46,297 nucleotides of DNA, from contig JABAAL010000021.1 of the NCBI GenBank assembly GCA_014238785.1, forward strand, positions 1-46,297, read 5' to 3'. Position 1 is the stretch's first letter. The number at the start of each line of letters is the position of its first letter. The notes under the pieces are model-generated. The model made no database searches. It worked only from the letters and a program-made list of their open reading frames with translations, and was not told the DNA's origin. Below are positions 18,472 through 26,989 of this stretch, in pieces. The position numbers were made by a program, and so were the translations under genes. The stretch is from Phycisphaerales bacterium. Its GTDB lineage: Bacteria > Planctomycetota > Phycisphaerae > Phycisphaerales > SM1A02.

Positions 18472-20589
18472 TTAAGGTAATTCCACCTGAATTTGTGCTG
18501 TGTAATAATCTTTTGGATCACGTAGCGTTTTTTGAATGACAATCCTATCGCGAACTGCTTCCGTGGTACTGAGTTCTCTCTTGTTGTATACCACCACGAC
18601 TGGCTCGTTTAAGTCAAGCATCGTGTCGTTCAAGTAAATCGTCATCTTCTTGACATCCGTTTCATGGATTGTAATTGTTTGCCCATCTATTGATGCAACA
18701 ATTTTTGTTTTGGGTTTAGGTTCGTCAACTCCGAGCCAATACAATCGATTGTGCAAGACATCGTCCTGTATCCATACAATTTTTTGAGGGTATGGGTTTC
18801 GTTCAAATTGCGCAAGCCAATCTAAGGCACTTGCTTCTTCTTTATCCATCCAGTGCCCCTTGCCTTTGTGCACTACAACTTGGTGGGCGTAGCCCTCTTT
18901 GTCATCTTGTTGCAAAGCAGCAAGTTTTTCCCCCCATTGTCCAGCGATTTTATTGCGTTCATATGCAGCATCATCGGCGCCCACATGCAACGCAAACGCG
19001 ACATTCCTTAGTCCATCTGGCAACGTTTCATTTGGGTGCCCCGCCATCATGCCTGCACCTGCGAATTTATCCGACATACGAGGAGCAAGTTGATAAACGC
19101 CATCGCCGCCCGCACTGAACCCAACTATATATACCTTGTTTGGGTCCACACCTTCTTTCGTCACCATGTATGCAATGAGTTTTTCAAACATAGTGTCGAT
19201 GTGTGCTTGGTGCCAAAGATTCCACGTGTCGGTTGGCGCACGAGGCGCAACGTAGACACCTTCATTAAGGGTGTATAGGTGCTTTTGGTTTTCCCATTGT
19301 TGCGTATTTACTTTTTCAGGAGCGCCGCCACCACCGTGCATTGAAATCCAGAGAGATTTTTCGCCAAATGGTGCACTACCATACGTGGTGTACCAAAATG
19401 GCATTTTTTTCCCGTCGTATTCGATGACGTTGTCCTCTAAGGTTACATCTCGCTGCTCCCACAATTGAGCGGCATGATGTACCGCTGCACGCTGCGTTAG
19501 AGAATCATTGTCCAAAGTAATAATTGATTCGGCGTCAATTGTTACTTCAGCAACATCGTTCACGGAATGAACAACAAAGGTCTCCCCTTGTGGCAACATA
19601 AATGTCAAGTGATCGTTTGCATCGGCACTATCATTCTTAGTACTTCCTTCAAGGAGTAACTCGCCTTTTGCATTCGACACAACGACACGAACTATTTGCC
19701 GCTCTCCCGACTCATTTGTCGCACGAACCCGTATCGGAATCAACACCGATTCCTGTTCTTCTGTGTACCGGTCGGTCACATCAATTCCGCCGTACGTTGT
19801 TACATCGGGCAACCAAACGAGTGGGAAGTGTTGCTTACTTTCATTCCACGTAACAGAAAATATTGCATGTTGAGCGTGCCCCTTTGTTGCTTTGGAAGCG
19901 GATCCATCGAACCATGCTACATCTACATCGTCGCCAGTAGGCTCCCCGCCGCCTGTGTAATGCCAGCCATTATCCCAAAATTCAATCCACGAATGGTTGC
20001 CACTTTCGTTGTACCAGAGTGGCGTTCCGGTGAATCTTGCTGGCACGCCTACGCTTCGGCAAGCATCTATGAGTAAAATACTCAAGCCAGAACACGACGC
20101 CATCCCCGCTTCAATACTTTCAAAAGGTGACTGGTCGGCTTTTGGTCTTTTTGTTGAATACTTCACGCCAACTATGTTGAATATGTTTTTATTCAGAAGA
20201 ATCGTTGCTTGGGTTGGTGTTTTTGCGTCCGCTACTATTTCTATAAACTGATCATGAAAATATCGGCGCCAATCGTCACGCCGTTCGTTTAAGTTTGCGT
20301 ACGGCAGGATGCAATCAAAAAATACTTCTTCTGTAATCTGCTCTTTCCATGGAGCGTTATCCCACGCTTCGTACGCAAGGGTGCAATTCTCTAAAAGAAA
20401 CTCCCCAGAGAGCGTTTTTAAATCTTCCTCGGGCATATGCGTGAGCAGCCACTCCATCCCTCGAAACTGATTCTCGGGAACCTCTGCTATTGCTTGTTCG
20501 ATCTCAAGCCGGTTATCTCCTGCAATATCAAGTTGCTTCTGAAAATCCGCTCCAGCAACCATCAACAGCATTACTAATGAAATACTCAT
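18472..20589 (-). CDS. Exported transglutaminase-like domain fused to an alpha/beta-hydrolase esterase
   Basis: A 705-residue exported protein with two enzyme-like halves. After a signal peptide (SISLVMLLMVAGA), a transglutaminase-like domain spans about 90-235, with a nucleophile candidate Cys166 in GMASCSG, His199 in GNHSWIEFW and downstream Asp residues (D207 or D228). A linker (about 285-375) precedes an esterase/PHB-depolymerase-like domain (about 390-590). That domain has an oxyanion HGGGG (418-422), nucleophile Ser492 in GFSAGG, Asp in HVGADD and His in GKGHWMD, so both catalytic sets look intact. A C-terminal beta region (about 600-705) closes it. ATG 20589 is chosen over 20622: it gives the signal peptide and lies six bases after TATAGT. 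Substrate unknown. Confidence 0.88.
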   Translation of the reverse strand: MSISLVMLLMVAGADFQKQLDIAGDNRLEIEQAIAEVPENQFRGMEWLLTHMPEEDLKTLSGEFLLENCTLAYEAWDNAPWKEQITEEVFFDCILPYANLNERRDDWRRYFHDQFIEIVADAKTPTQATILLNKNIFNIVGVKYSTKRPKADQSPFESIEAGMASCSGLSILLIDACRSVGVPARFTGTPLWYNESGNHSWIEFWDNGWHYTGGGEPTGDDVDVAWFDGSASKATKGHAQHAIFSVTWNESKQHFPLVWLPDVTTYGGIDVTDRYTEEQESVLIPIRVRATNESGERQIVRVVVSNAKGELLLEGSTKNDSADANDHLTFMLPQGETFVVHSVNDVAEVTIDAESIITLDNDSLTQRAAVHHAAQLWEQRDVTLEDNVIEYDGKKMPFWYTTYGSAPFGEKSLWISMHGGGGAPEKVNTQQWENQKHLYTLNEGVYVAPRAPTDTWNLWHQAHIDTMFEKLIAYMVTKEGVDPNKVYIVGFSAGGDGVYQLAPRMSDKFAGAGMMAGHPNETLPDGLRNVAFALHVGADDAAYERNKIAGQWGEKLAALQQDDKEGYAHQVVVHKGKGHWMDKEEASALDWLAQFERNPYPQKIVWIQDDVLHNRLYWLGVDEPKPKTKIVASIDGQTITIHETDVKKMTIYLNDTMLDLNEPVVVVYNKRELSTTEAVRDRIVIQKTLRDPKDYYTAQIQVELP

Positions 20590-20595
20590 GCACCC

Positions 20596-20601
20596 ACTAT
20601 A
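20596..20601 (-). promoter_or_regulatory. -10 box of a leaderless-type promoter (transglutaminase-esterase gene)
   Basis: On the minus strand TATAGT is followed by six bases and ATG 20589; no SD is present. The region normally holding a -35 is occupied by the G/C-rich palindromic element at 20602-20637. Confidence 0.45.
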
Positions 20602-20637
20602 CCCCATGGGGTAAGCCCCCATGGGACCAGACCCCGG
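20602..20637. repeat. G/C-rich palindromic element, copy 1
   Basis: It starts with the arm of ACCCCATGGGGT (a perfect 12-base palindrome at 20601-20612) and continues GGGGTAAGCCCCC and GGGACCAGACCCC. Aligned by hand, 21 of 36 bases match 37985-38020, and both copies directly abut the -10 of a minus-strand gene. It stands out against the AT-leaning surroundings. It could be a REP-like element or a regulator-binding site. Confidence 0.5.
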
Positions 20638-20647
20638 TGTGGCTTGG

Positions 20648-20653
20648 TATAAT
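20648..20653 (+). promoter_or_regulatory. Extended -10 promoter of the YchF-like gene
   Basis: A perfect TATAAT preceded by TGG (TGnTATAAT), with no recognisable -35; that region overlaps the palindromic element. Transcription would start near 20660, leaving a leader of about 20 bases that carries AGGAG (20666-20670). Confidence 0.5.
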
Positions 20654-20681
20654 TACGTGATTAGCAGGAGTTTTGACAGAC

Positions 20682-21722
20682 ATGGAATGTGGAATAATTG
20701 GATTACAAGGCGTTGGAAAAACAACGCTATTTACCGCCCTCACAGCGCATAAGGTAGCTGTTCAAATTGGGAGCATGAAGCCAAATATGGGTATCGCTTC
20801 AATTCCCGATCCACGACTTACAAAAATCACCGAATTCATAGTCGCACAAAAAGTGATTCCAGCAACGCTTCAAGTCGTCGACCTTCCAGGCGTACCATCA
20901 GGAGGCTCGAACCTCAACACAGTCCTCGCGCATATTCGAAATGTCGACGCCCTTTGCCAAGTCGTAAAATGCTATGACGATTGTGATCCTGCTGCTGATA
21001 TCAGTTCTATGGATAGCGAACTTATCGTTGCAGATATGGTTGTCGTCGAAGGCGCAATCGATAAAGCTTCTCGCACAGCAAAACATGGCGACAAAGATGC
21101 ACAAAAACGCGTTGACGTATTATCGCGAGTCAACACTTTGCTTGAAGAAGAAAAACCCGCACGCGAGGGGGCATGGGACGTAAGCGATAAAGCTATTCTC
21201 AAGAGTTATGGCATCATGACTTCAAAGCCAATGCTCTACGTTGCAAATGTTTCTGAAGATGACGTAAACGGCGGTTCCAATGCGGCAAAATATGTTGCAA
21301 CATATGCACAAGAAAATGCCGGAAAAAGTGTCGCCGTTTGCGCAACACTCGAATCTGAGATTTCGGAACTAGACAAAGACGATCAGGCTGAAATGCTTGG
21401 ATCGATGGGTATAAGAGAGCCAGCCGTTGGCCCACTCGCTCGGGCACTCAACACGCTGCTTGGTTTGAGCACTTTTTATACTGCAGGAGAAAAAGAAATA
21501 CGCGCGTGGCCAATTCCAAAAGATGCACCCGCTCCCCAAGCCGCTGGTGTTATTCACAGTGATATCGAGCGAGGTTTCATCCGCGCAGAGTGCTACCATG
21601 TCGATGATTTATTCTCGCTTTCTTCAGAAAAAGCGATCAAAGAGGCTGGAAAACTTCGCAGCGAAGGCAAAAACTACACGATGCAAGATGGCGATGTTGT
21701 AAACTTCCTCTTTAATGTGTAA
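20682..21722 (+). CDS. YchF/Obg-like ATPase
   Basis: A 346-residue YchF-type P-loop protein, close to the usual ~363. The family binds ribosomes and prefers ATP. The P-loop is GLQGVGKTT (canonical YchF is GLPNVGKST); DLPGVPSG is G3, and YVANVSEDD matches the YchF-specific NxxE region. The C-terminal TGS domain is clear (GEKEIRAWPIPKDAPAP... HSDIERGFIRAE, about 268-300). ATG 20682, 11 bases after AGGAG, is preferred to TTG 20673, which is too close to it. The substitution Pro-Asn to Gln-Gly in the P-loop suggests a diverged paralogue. It overlaps the methyltransferase by one base (TAATG). Confidence 0.87.
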   Translation: MECGIIGLQGVGKTTLFTALTAHKVAVQIGSMKPNMGIASIPDPRLTKITEFIVAQKVIPATLQVVDLPGVPSGGSNLNTVLAHIRNVDALCQVVKCYDDCDPAADISSMDSELIVADMVVVEGAIDKASRTAKHGDKDAQKRVDVLSRVNTLLEEEKPAREGAWDVSDKAILKSYGIMTSKPMLYVANVSEDDVNGGSNAAKYVATYAQENAGKSVAVCATLESEISELDKDDQAEMLGSMGIREPAVGPLARALNTLLGLSTFYTAGEKEIRAWPIPKDAPAPQAAGVIHSDIERGFIRAECYHVDDLFSLSSEKAIKEAGKLRSEGKNYTMQDGDVVNFLFNV

Positions 21723-22459
21723 TGAAAATTGAAAAAATACATCCTGAATACAACATTGACTCATTCACAAAGAATGATGCCACGGTGTTGTTTTTTAATT
21801 TTGTTCGAGCTTTAATCGGAAAAACTGAATCTAATCCGAAGGTTCTAGATTTTGGTGCTGGACGAGGATCGTTTCATTATTCAAAGTCATCATCCTATAG
21901 CGCTCAACTCCATAATTTACAAACAACTGGTGCTGAGGTTTGGGCGGCGGATGTTGATGAAATTGTTACGACACATCCATGCAGTGATCACCAAGTCGTT
22001 CTCAAGATTGGCGAACCATTACCATTTGATGACAATACGTTTGATGTCATCGTGAGTGACTTTGTTTTTGAACATCTGGATGCTCCGAAAGAAATTGCAA
22101 AAGAATTGTTGCGAATCACAAAACCTAATGGTTGGATTTGCGCACGTACCCCAAACAAGTGGGGATACGTTACGTTTGCATCTCGATTAATACCAAACTC
22201 ATTGCATGCAAAACTTTTGAAGAAAATACAACCAGGCCGTCACGAATCGGACGTTTTTCCAACGGTATACAAATTAAATTCTCCAAATGACATTCGACAA
22301 CATTTTCCTAGCTGCACAGTTCAATGGTTCTACCACAGCGGCGACCCTTCGTATCACTTTGGAAGCGGAATAATGTACAGAGCCCTGCTGCTCTTGCACC
22401 GCTTATTGCCCCCAAAATTCGCTACTTGCGCTTTCTTTTTCATACAAAAAGATGCATAA
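21722..22459 (+). CDS. Class I SAM-dependent methyltransferase
   Basis: A 245-residue methyltransferase of the UbiE/Methyltransf_11 type. Motif I is VLDFGAGRGSF (about 40-50), the acidic residue after strand 2 is in WAADVDE, and the post-motif region is PFDDNTFDVIVSDFVFEHLDAP (about 99-118), followed by the LRITKPNGWI turn typical of the family. The start overlaps the YchF-like stop, giving translational coupling. The substrate is not evident; the C-terminal hydrophobic segment (LLLLHRLLPP) might dock on a membrane or lipid. Confidence 0.85.
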   Translation: MKIEKIHPEYNIDSFTKNDATVLFFNFVRALIGKTESNPKVLDFGAGRGSFHYSKSSSYSAQLHNLQTTGAEVWAADVDEIVTTHPCSDHQVVLKIGEPLPFDDNTFDVIVSDFVFEHLDAPKEIAKELLRITKPNGWICARTPNKWGYVTFASRLIPNSLHAKLLKKIQPGRHESDVFPTVYKLNSPNDIRQHFPSCTVQWFYHSGDPSYHFGSGIMYRALLLLHRLLPPKFATCAFFFIQKDA

Positions 22460-22472
22460 ATAGCACGCTCGT

Positions 22473-22775
22473 ATGTATACTACTTCGCAAGTGAGAAATA
22501 AAAAAATCTGTAGAAAACCAACAGCCGCCGCTGTCACTGTTGGCACATTTTGTTTTTTGCTATCCGCTTTTATTATCTTTGGAAGTTGCATTTTATTATT
22601 CCTTTATGCAAAACCATATGTAAACAAGACCGTTCTCATTATTCTTCTCTCTATTGGCTCTTTCCCAATCCTGTTTTTATTCTTCTGGCTCATGCTCTTT
22701 TTTATGGGCGCTATCGAAAAAATGTTTGGAGTCACTTTCCGAACAAAATCAGGTTTCCAAAACGATGAGCGATAA
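22473..22775 (+). CDS. Small membrane protein of unknown function
   Basis: A 100-residue product with two predicted transmembrane helices (VGTFCFLLSAFIIFGSCILLF, about 23-43, and LIILLSIGSFPILFLFFWLM, about 55-74) and a short charged tail. No family recognised. It overlaps the next gene by 11 bases. GTG 22491 is an alternative start because TATACT (22476-22481) lies nine bases before it, whereas no signal precedes 22473. Confidence 0.6.
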   Translation: MYTTSQVRNKKICRKPTAAAVTVGTFCFLLSAFIIFGSCILLFLYAKPYVNKTVLIILLSIGSFPILFLFFWLMLFFMGAIEKMFGVTFRTKSGFQNDER

Positions 22776-23250
22776 AAAAATTATCCTATTTTTGAAGATT
22801 GGGGCATTAGGGTCGATTGTTGCTTGGGCGATTTTTCTTAGTTCAAACGTTGGGTTTCCCAAAACCCCGCACCCAATTATTTTTTCCTTAGGGATGACCG
22901 CCTCATCCTTTGTCATTGCAATGATTCTTGTCAGCCCTTTCTTGTACACAAAAAAAGAACGGAAGATCGACAAACTACTTGGAGAAAGTTCTTCTGTTGA
23001 CGAAGCAACAACCGATCTACTCATCGCCATTGATTATGAACTTGATCCTACAAGTTATCTCAAGCCGAAGTATGCCGTTACTATTTCGGAACAAATACTT
23101 CGCGCCGAAATTGAAAAAGCAAAAGAAGCCGGAGCAAGTAATGAAATGATTGCTGGTTATTTACAACGAGAACTTAAAAGTTGGCTTGAAGTATCCAATA
23201 AGGTTGAACTCGATTTTGAAACATTTACTCAGGTGATCAAAACAATATGA
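22765..23250 (+). CDS. Membrane protein with cytoplasmic-like helical tail, unknown function
   Basis: A 161-residue protein with two N-terminal helices (LKIGALGSIVAWAIFLSS, about 9-26; IIFSLGMTASSFVIAMILV, about 38-56) followed by a soluble, charged, helix-rich domain (about 65-161) containing ISEQILRAEIEKAKEAG (about 109-125). Not recognised. ATG 22765 is used because it overlaps the preceding gene by only 11 bases and leaves the hydrophobic N-terminus intact. Its stop overlaps the next start as ATGA. Confidence 0.65.
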   Translation: MSDKKIILFLKIGALGSIVAWAIFLSSNVGFPKTPHPIIFSLGMTASSFVIAMILVSPFLYTKKERKIDKLLGESSSVDEATTDLLIAIDYELDPTSYLKPKYAVTISEQILRAEIEKAKEAGASNEMIAGYLQRELKSWLEVSNKVELDFETFTQVIKTI

Positions 23251-23693
23251 AAAAAATAAAAACACAAACAAAATGGCGCATCATTATCTGCGCCGTTGTT
23301 CTCTTTGGACTTCTCAGTGTCGTATTCCCAGTGGAACACACGAACCCACCGGTAACTGGTGAAATTGAAGCTCCTGAAAAAGTGATGGCAATTCTCAAGC
23401 GTTCTTGTTACGACTGCCATTCAAACGAAACTGTCTGGCCGTGGTACTCCTACGTTGCACCGATGTCTTGGCTCGTGAGCGATGATGCGCAAGTTGGTCG
23501 TGCACACATGAACTTCTCAGAGTGGTCAAGTTACAGTACCAAACAGCAAAACCATAAGCGTAAGGAGTGCGGAGAGGAAGTCGAAGAAGGCGAAATGCCA
23601 CTTTGGTTTTATCTACCATTGCACCAAGAAGCAGAATTGTCCTCAGAAGACATAGAACTCATACTTAAATGGAGCAAGGGCGAACTGTTCTAG
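23247..23693 (+). CDS. Haem-binding-domain protein (cytochrome c-like, CxxCH)
   Basis: A 148-residue exported or membrane-anchored protein with one N-terminal hydrophobic segment (IIICAVVLFGLLSVVFPVE, about 12-30), then the haem_bd family pattern. Cys54, Cys57 and His58 form CYDCH, and ETVWPWYSYVAPMSWLV follows (about 61-77). RAHMNFSEWSSY and GEMPLWFYLPLH (with a possible second axial Met or His) match the usual family order. It is expected to bind c-type haem in the periplasm. It overlaps the previous gene as ATGA. The partner in electron transfer is not evident. Confidence 0.88.
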   Translation: MKKIKTQTKWRIIICAVVLFGLLSVVFPVEHTNPPVTGEIEAPEKVMAILKRSCYDCHSNETVWPWYSYVAPMSWLVSDDAQVGRAHMNFSEWSSYSTKQQNHKRKECGEEVEEGEMPLWFYLPLHQEAELSSEDIELILKWSKGELF

Positions 23694-23702
23694 TTTTATG
23701 CA

Positions 23703-24098
23703 ATGAACTCATCAATGCAACTTGACAACACTGCAACGGTCATATTTACCGTCACCGATGCAATGCAGCCTCGCTTCGATGGTAGTATTGTGCACCCGGT
23801 TTGTTCAACATGGGATCTTGCACACCAGTTTGAAATTGCTGCTCGGAAAGCGCTTGTTCCACACTTAGAAGCAAATGAAGAAGGCATCGGTGCACACCTC
23901 TCCATCGACCACTGCGCGCCTGCACCACTTGGCAGAGAAGTCGTAGTCACCGCAACCGTAACCAAAATCGATAAAACAACTGTCGTTTGCTCGATTGAGG
24001 GGAAATGTGGCGAGTCGGTCGTTGCCACTGGTGAACAAAAACAACGCATTTTCCCCATTGAAATCGTCGAACGCATCATCGCAAACGCAAGCGAATAA
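23703..24098 (+). CDS. FlK-like hot-dog thioesterase
   Basis: A 131-residue single hot-dog domain similar to fluoroacetyl-CoA thioesterase-type proteins. The diagnostic region is HLSIDHCAPAPLGREVVVTATV (parts at about 65-86), matching the HxAPxPxGxxVxV pattern, followed by VVATGEQKQRIF. It would hydrolyse an acyl-CoA. It stands at the head of the PAA island, where a thioesterase (PaaI in other organisms) releases dead-end ring-oxygenated CoA esters, so a scavenging role is likely. No SD precedes ATG 23703; an upstream ATG (23698) stops after two codons. Confidence 0.75.
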   Translation: MNSSMQLDNTATVIFTVTDAMQPRFDGSIVHPVCSTWDLAHQFEIAARKALVPHLEANEEGIGAHLSIDHCAPAPLGREVVVTATVTKIDKTTVVCSIEGKCGESVVATGEQKQRIFPIEIVERIIANASE

Positions 24099-24105
24099 TT
24101 CACGA

Positions 24106-24111
24106 TACGAT
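24106..24111 (+). promoter_or_regulatory. -10 box of a leaderless-type promoter (paaF)
   Basis: TACGAT, seven bases, then ATG 24119, in the 20-base gap after the thioesterase gene. No Shine-Dalgarno sequence and no clear -35 are seen. Confidence 0.4.
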
Positions 24112-24118
24112 AGTCAAG

Positions 24119-24892
24119 ATGGACGAACAACATTTACTACACGAGGTTGACGGCAACGTTGCAATCATTCGTATCAATAGACCAAAAGTGCTCAACGCTC
24201 TCAATTTACCATTGATGGCTGACCTTGCGAACCTCATGGAGCAATACGATGCCGATGACAACATACACGTCATCCTTCTATCGGGAAGTCAGCGCGCGTG
24301 GGCAGCCGGCGCTGATATTGGGGATATGGCAACTGCGTCCTCTGATGAAATGCGCAAGCGAGATCAGTTTGCGATTTGGGAGCAAATAAAAAAAATAACG
24401 AAACCAATTGTCGCAGCAGTCAGCGGGTTTGCCCTCGGTGGCGGGTGCGAACTCATGATGCACTGTGATATCATTATCGCTTCAGAAAACTCGCTCTTTG
24501 GACAACCAGAAATTAACCTCGGTATCATTCCGGGCGCCGGCGGAACACAACGATTCACTCGTGCTGTTGGAAAAGCAACTGCAATGGACGTCGTACTCAG
24601 TGGCCGTTTTCTTTCTGCAACGGAAGCACTTGACTTTGGCCTAATCAGCCGAATCGTGCCCAAAGAACACTGGTTTGAAAGCGCATTGCATGTTGCAAAA
24701 CAAGTTGCAGCCAAAGGGCCCATTGCACTTCGTTCTGCAAAAGCATCCGTCCTCAACGCTGAAGAGCTCCCGCTCTCAGCGTCGCTCTCTGAAGAACGTG
24801 CGCTTTTTTATGCCCTTTTCGATACCAATGACCAAACGGAGGGCATGCTTGCCTTCGCCGAAAAACGAAAACCGAATTTCACTGGAACATAA
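24119..24892 (+). CDS. paaF: Enoyl-CoA hydratase, PaaF-like
   Basis: A 257-residue crotonase-fold enzyme. AWAAGADIGDM holds the oxyanion residues, and the two catalytic Glu positions are in GQPEINLGIIPGAGGTQR (about 123-140) and its flanking region (E near 125 and within the preceding helix). It ends in the standard EGMLAFAEKRKPNF tail. In the PAA pathway it would hydrate 2,3-dehydroadipyl-CoA to 3-hydroxyadipyl-CoA. It is separated from the second crotonase by two bases. The specific role rests on its position among paa genes; the fold itself is certain. Confidence 0.88.
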   Translation: MDEQHLLHEVDGNVAIIRINRPKVLNALNLPLMADLANLMEQYDADDNIHVILLSGSQRAWAAGADIGDMATASSDEMRKRDQFAIWEQIKKITKPIVAAVSGFALGGGCELMMHCDIIIASENSLFGQPEINLGIIPGAGGTQRFTRAVGKATAMDVVLSGRFLSATEALDFGLISRIVPKEHWFESALHVAKQVAAKGPIALRSAKASVLNAEELPLSASLSEERALFYALFDTNDQTEGMLAFAEKRKPNFTGT

Positions 24893-24894
24893 CC

Positions 24895-25701
24895 ATGGCT
24901 ACTGCAGCAGCATTTGAAACAATTGGCGTCACACTCGAAGATGGTGTTAGTACAATTACATTACAACGAACTGATGTATTAAATGCATTCGACAACGTCT
25001 TAACGACGGAACTTGCAAAAGCACTCAAAGATGCATCAAGGAATAAAGATGTTCGCGTTGTTGTCATCACAGGAAGCGGACGCGCATTTAGTTCTGGGCA
25101 AGACCTTGCTGACTTAAAAGAAAAATATGTTCCGGGACACGAGCCGCACCTTGGCGAAGATTTAAAGAAACGGTATGACCCAATTGTGACGCTCATTCAC
25201 AAAATGGAGAAACCAGTTATCGCTTCTGTGAATGGCGTCGCGGCAGGTGCCGGCTGTTCACTTGCCCTTGCTTGTGACATGCGAATTGCAAGCGAACACG
25301 CTTCGTTCATTGAAGTCTTTGTAAATGTCGGGCTCATTCCAGACTCAGGAAGCACATGGACATTACCCCGACTTGTTGGTTTTGGAAGAGCGATGGAACT
25401 TTGTCTAACGGGCAGACCTGTAAAAGCGGAAGAAGCACTCGCCATTGGACTTGTCAACCAAGTTGTTTCCAGCGACGAACTCGAAGCAGCAACAGCGAAA
25501 CTTGCGAAACGACTTGCGTCGCTTCCAGCCAAAGCGCTTTCTTTAACAAAGCGATTACTCAACCAAACCTTTGAAAACAATTTCAAAGAACAACTTGAGC
25601 AAGAAGCGTTCGCACAAGAAACTGCTGGTCGAACGCATGACCATTTTGAGGGTGTTGTCGCGTTTATAGAAAAGAGAAAGCCAAACTTCACGCACGAATG
25701 A
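24895..25701 (+). CDS. paaG: 1,2-epoxyphenylacetyl-CoA isomerase, PaaG-like
   Basis: A 268-residue crotonase-superfamily enzyme expected to convert the ring epoxide to oxepin-CoA. RAFSSGQDLADLK is the oxyanion region (about 63-75). NVGLIPDSGSTWTLPRLVG (about 144-162) carries Asp where hydratases carry a catalytic Glu, as in PaaG proteins (GxVPDxGGTW). The C-terminal tail FIEKRKPNF is usual. It lies directly behind paaF and ahead of paaH, in the order of known paa operons. Some PaaG proteins also isomerise 3,4- to 2,3-dehydroadipyl-CoA. Confidence 0.88.
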   Translation: MATAAAFETIGVTLEDGVSTITLQRTDVLNAFDNVLTTELAKALKDASRNKDVRVVVITGSGRAFSSGQDLADLKEKYVPGHEPHLGEDLKKRYDPIVTLIHKMEKPVIASVNGVAAGAGCSLALACDMRIASEHASFIEVFVNVGLIPDSGSTWTLPRLVGFGRAMELCLTGRPVKAEEALAIGLVNQVVSSDELEAATAKLAKRLASLPAKALSLTKRLLNQTFENNFKEQLEQEAFAQETAGRTHDHFEGVVAFIEKRKPNFTHE

Positions 25702-25739
25702 ATCCCTTGAGTGGTTCTTTGCGTATGATGGTATAGACA

Positions 25740-26972
25740 ATGAGTACAAATGCACAAAATCCTATCGGTGTTATTGGCGCTGGAACCATGGGCGCAGGCA
25801 TCGCGCAAGCCGCCGCCGGAGCGGGTTGGTCTGTAAATCTTTTTGATATCAATCAGTCTCTTGTTGACCAGGCAAAAGAAAACATCGCAAATAGATTTAT
25901 TCGTCTTGTAGAGAAGGGCAGAATTTCTGTAGAAGAATCTGTTGGCTGCCAAGAACGAATAACAACAACGATTACGCTTGAGGACTTATCCGACTGCGAT
26001 CTTATCGTAGAAGCAATCGTCGAAGACTTTGACATCAAAACAAAAGTACTTAAAGATGTTGGAAGCATTGCAACAAAAGCAATCCTTGCAACGAACACAT
26101 CATCACTTTCCGTAAGTGAACTTGGTGCTGCTTCTGGTTTTGCAGACCGAGTTGTTGGGATGCACTTCTTTAACCCAGCACCAATTATGCCGCTTGTCGA
26201 AGTTGTCCGAGGCGAACTCTCTAGCGAGCCCGCAATCCAACGAGCAACATTGCTCGCGGAAGCGTGGGGCAAAACAGTTGTGCAAGTGTCCGACACTCCA
26301 GGATTTATTGTCAATCGTGTTGCAAGGCCGTACTACTTAGAGTCTTGGAGAATTGTTGAAGATGGCGTTGCAACAGTTGATACCGTTGACAACGCTATGC
26401 AATCTCTTGGTGAATTTAAAATGGGACCCTTCATGTTGACCGACCTTATTGGTCAAGATATTAATGTTGCCACAACTCGCAGTGTATGGAATCGACTTGG
26501 TAAACCAAGCCGACTAGCACCAAGTGTCAAACAAGAATCGCTTGTTGAACGTGGTAACCTTGGACGTAAATCTGGGTGTGGAGCATATGCACACGACGAC
26601 AAAGACCATGTTGTTCCAGCAATTATTATGGAACCAGAAGAAGTTGAAATATCCGAATATCTTGCTTCTGCAATCAATGCGTTTTGTTTAGAGGCTAGTT
26701 GCAGTACTGGCTCGATGCTTGAAAAATACATTTTCGCAAGAGTACTAGGCGGCATAATCAATGAAGCAATGTGGGCGGTGACCGAGGAGGTTGCTTCACA
26801 AAAAGATATTGACACTGCTATGAAGTTGGGAACAAACTACCCACACGGACCACTTGAATGGGCGGGAAAAATTGGACTTAAAAAGGTGCAACAACTACTT
26901 GCAGCGCTAAATGAGACCGTCGCAGATAACCGATTTGCGTCTCCCCCTTTTGGCACTGTTTCAGTCAGTTAA
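25740..26972 (+). CDS. paaH: 3-hydroxyacyl-CoA dehydrogenase, PaaH-like
   Basis: A 410-residue NAD-dependent enzyme. The Rossmann loop GAGTMGAGIAQAAA is at about 11-24, the catalytic HFFNPAPIMPLVEVVRG (His in HFF and the Glu that follows) near 141-157, and two helical 3HCDH domains follow (about 185-280 and 315-400), the second with NYPHGPLEWA. In the pathway it oxidises 3-hydroxyadipyl-CoA to 3-oxoadipyl-CoA. E. coli PaaH is longer (~475), so this is a compact form. There is no SD; TATGAT (25724-25729) lies ten bases upstream of ATG 25740 and may be its -10. Confidence 0.9.
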   Translation: MSTNAQNPIGVIGAGTMGAGIAQAAAGAGWSVNLFDINQSLVDQAKENIANRFIRLVEKGRISVEESVGCQERITTTITLEDLSDCDLIVEAIVEDFDIKTKVLKDVGSIATKAILATNTSSLSVSELGAASGFADRVVGMHFFNPAPIMPLVEVVRGELSSEPAIQRATLLAEAWGKTVVQVSDTPGFIVNRVARPYYLESWRIVEDGVATVDTVDNAMQSLGEFKMGPFMLTDLIGQDINVATTRSVWNRLGKPSRLAPSVKQESLVERGNLGRKSGCGAYAHDDKDHVVPAIIMEPEEVEISEYLASAINAFCLEASCSTGSMLEKYIFARVLGGIINEAMWAVTEEVASQKDIDTAMKLGTNYPHGPLEWAGKIGLKKVQQLLAALNETVADNRFASPPFGTVSVS

Positions 26973-26976
26973 ACGG

Positions 26977-26982
26977 TACAAT
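26977..26982 (+). promoter_or_regulatory. -10 box of a leaderless-type promoter (thiolase gene)
   Basis: TACAAT, seven bases, ATG 26990, squeezed into the 17-base gap after paaH. No SD is present. This suggests that the thiolase-paaABCD block can be transcribed separately. Confidence 0.42.
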
Positions 26983-26989
26983 ATGGGGC

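Noticed and set aside
18453..18475. Inverted repeat TTAAGAC / GTCTTAA between convergent genes as a terminator
   Set aside because: Only seven AT-rich pairs, T-run precedes rather than follows the stem on the plus strand and there is an A-run on the minus strand, so it does not fit an intrinsic terminator.
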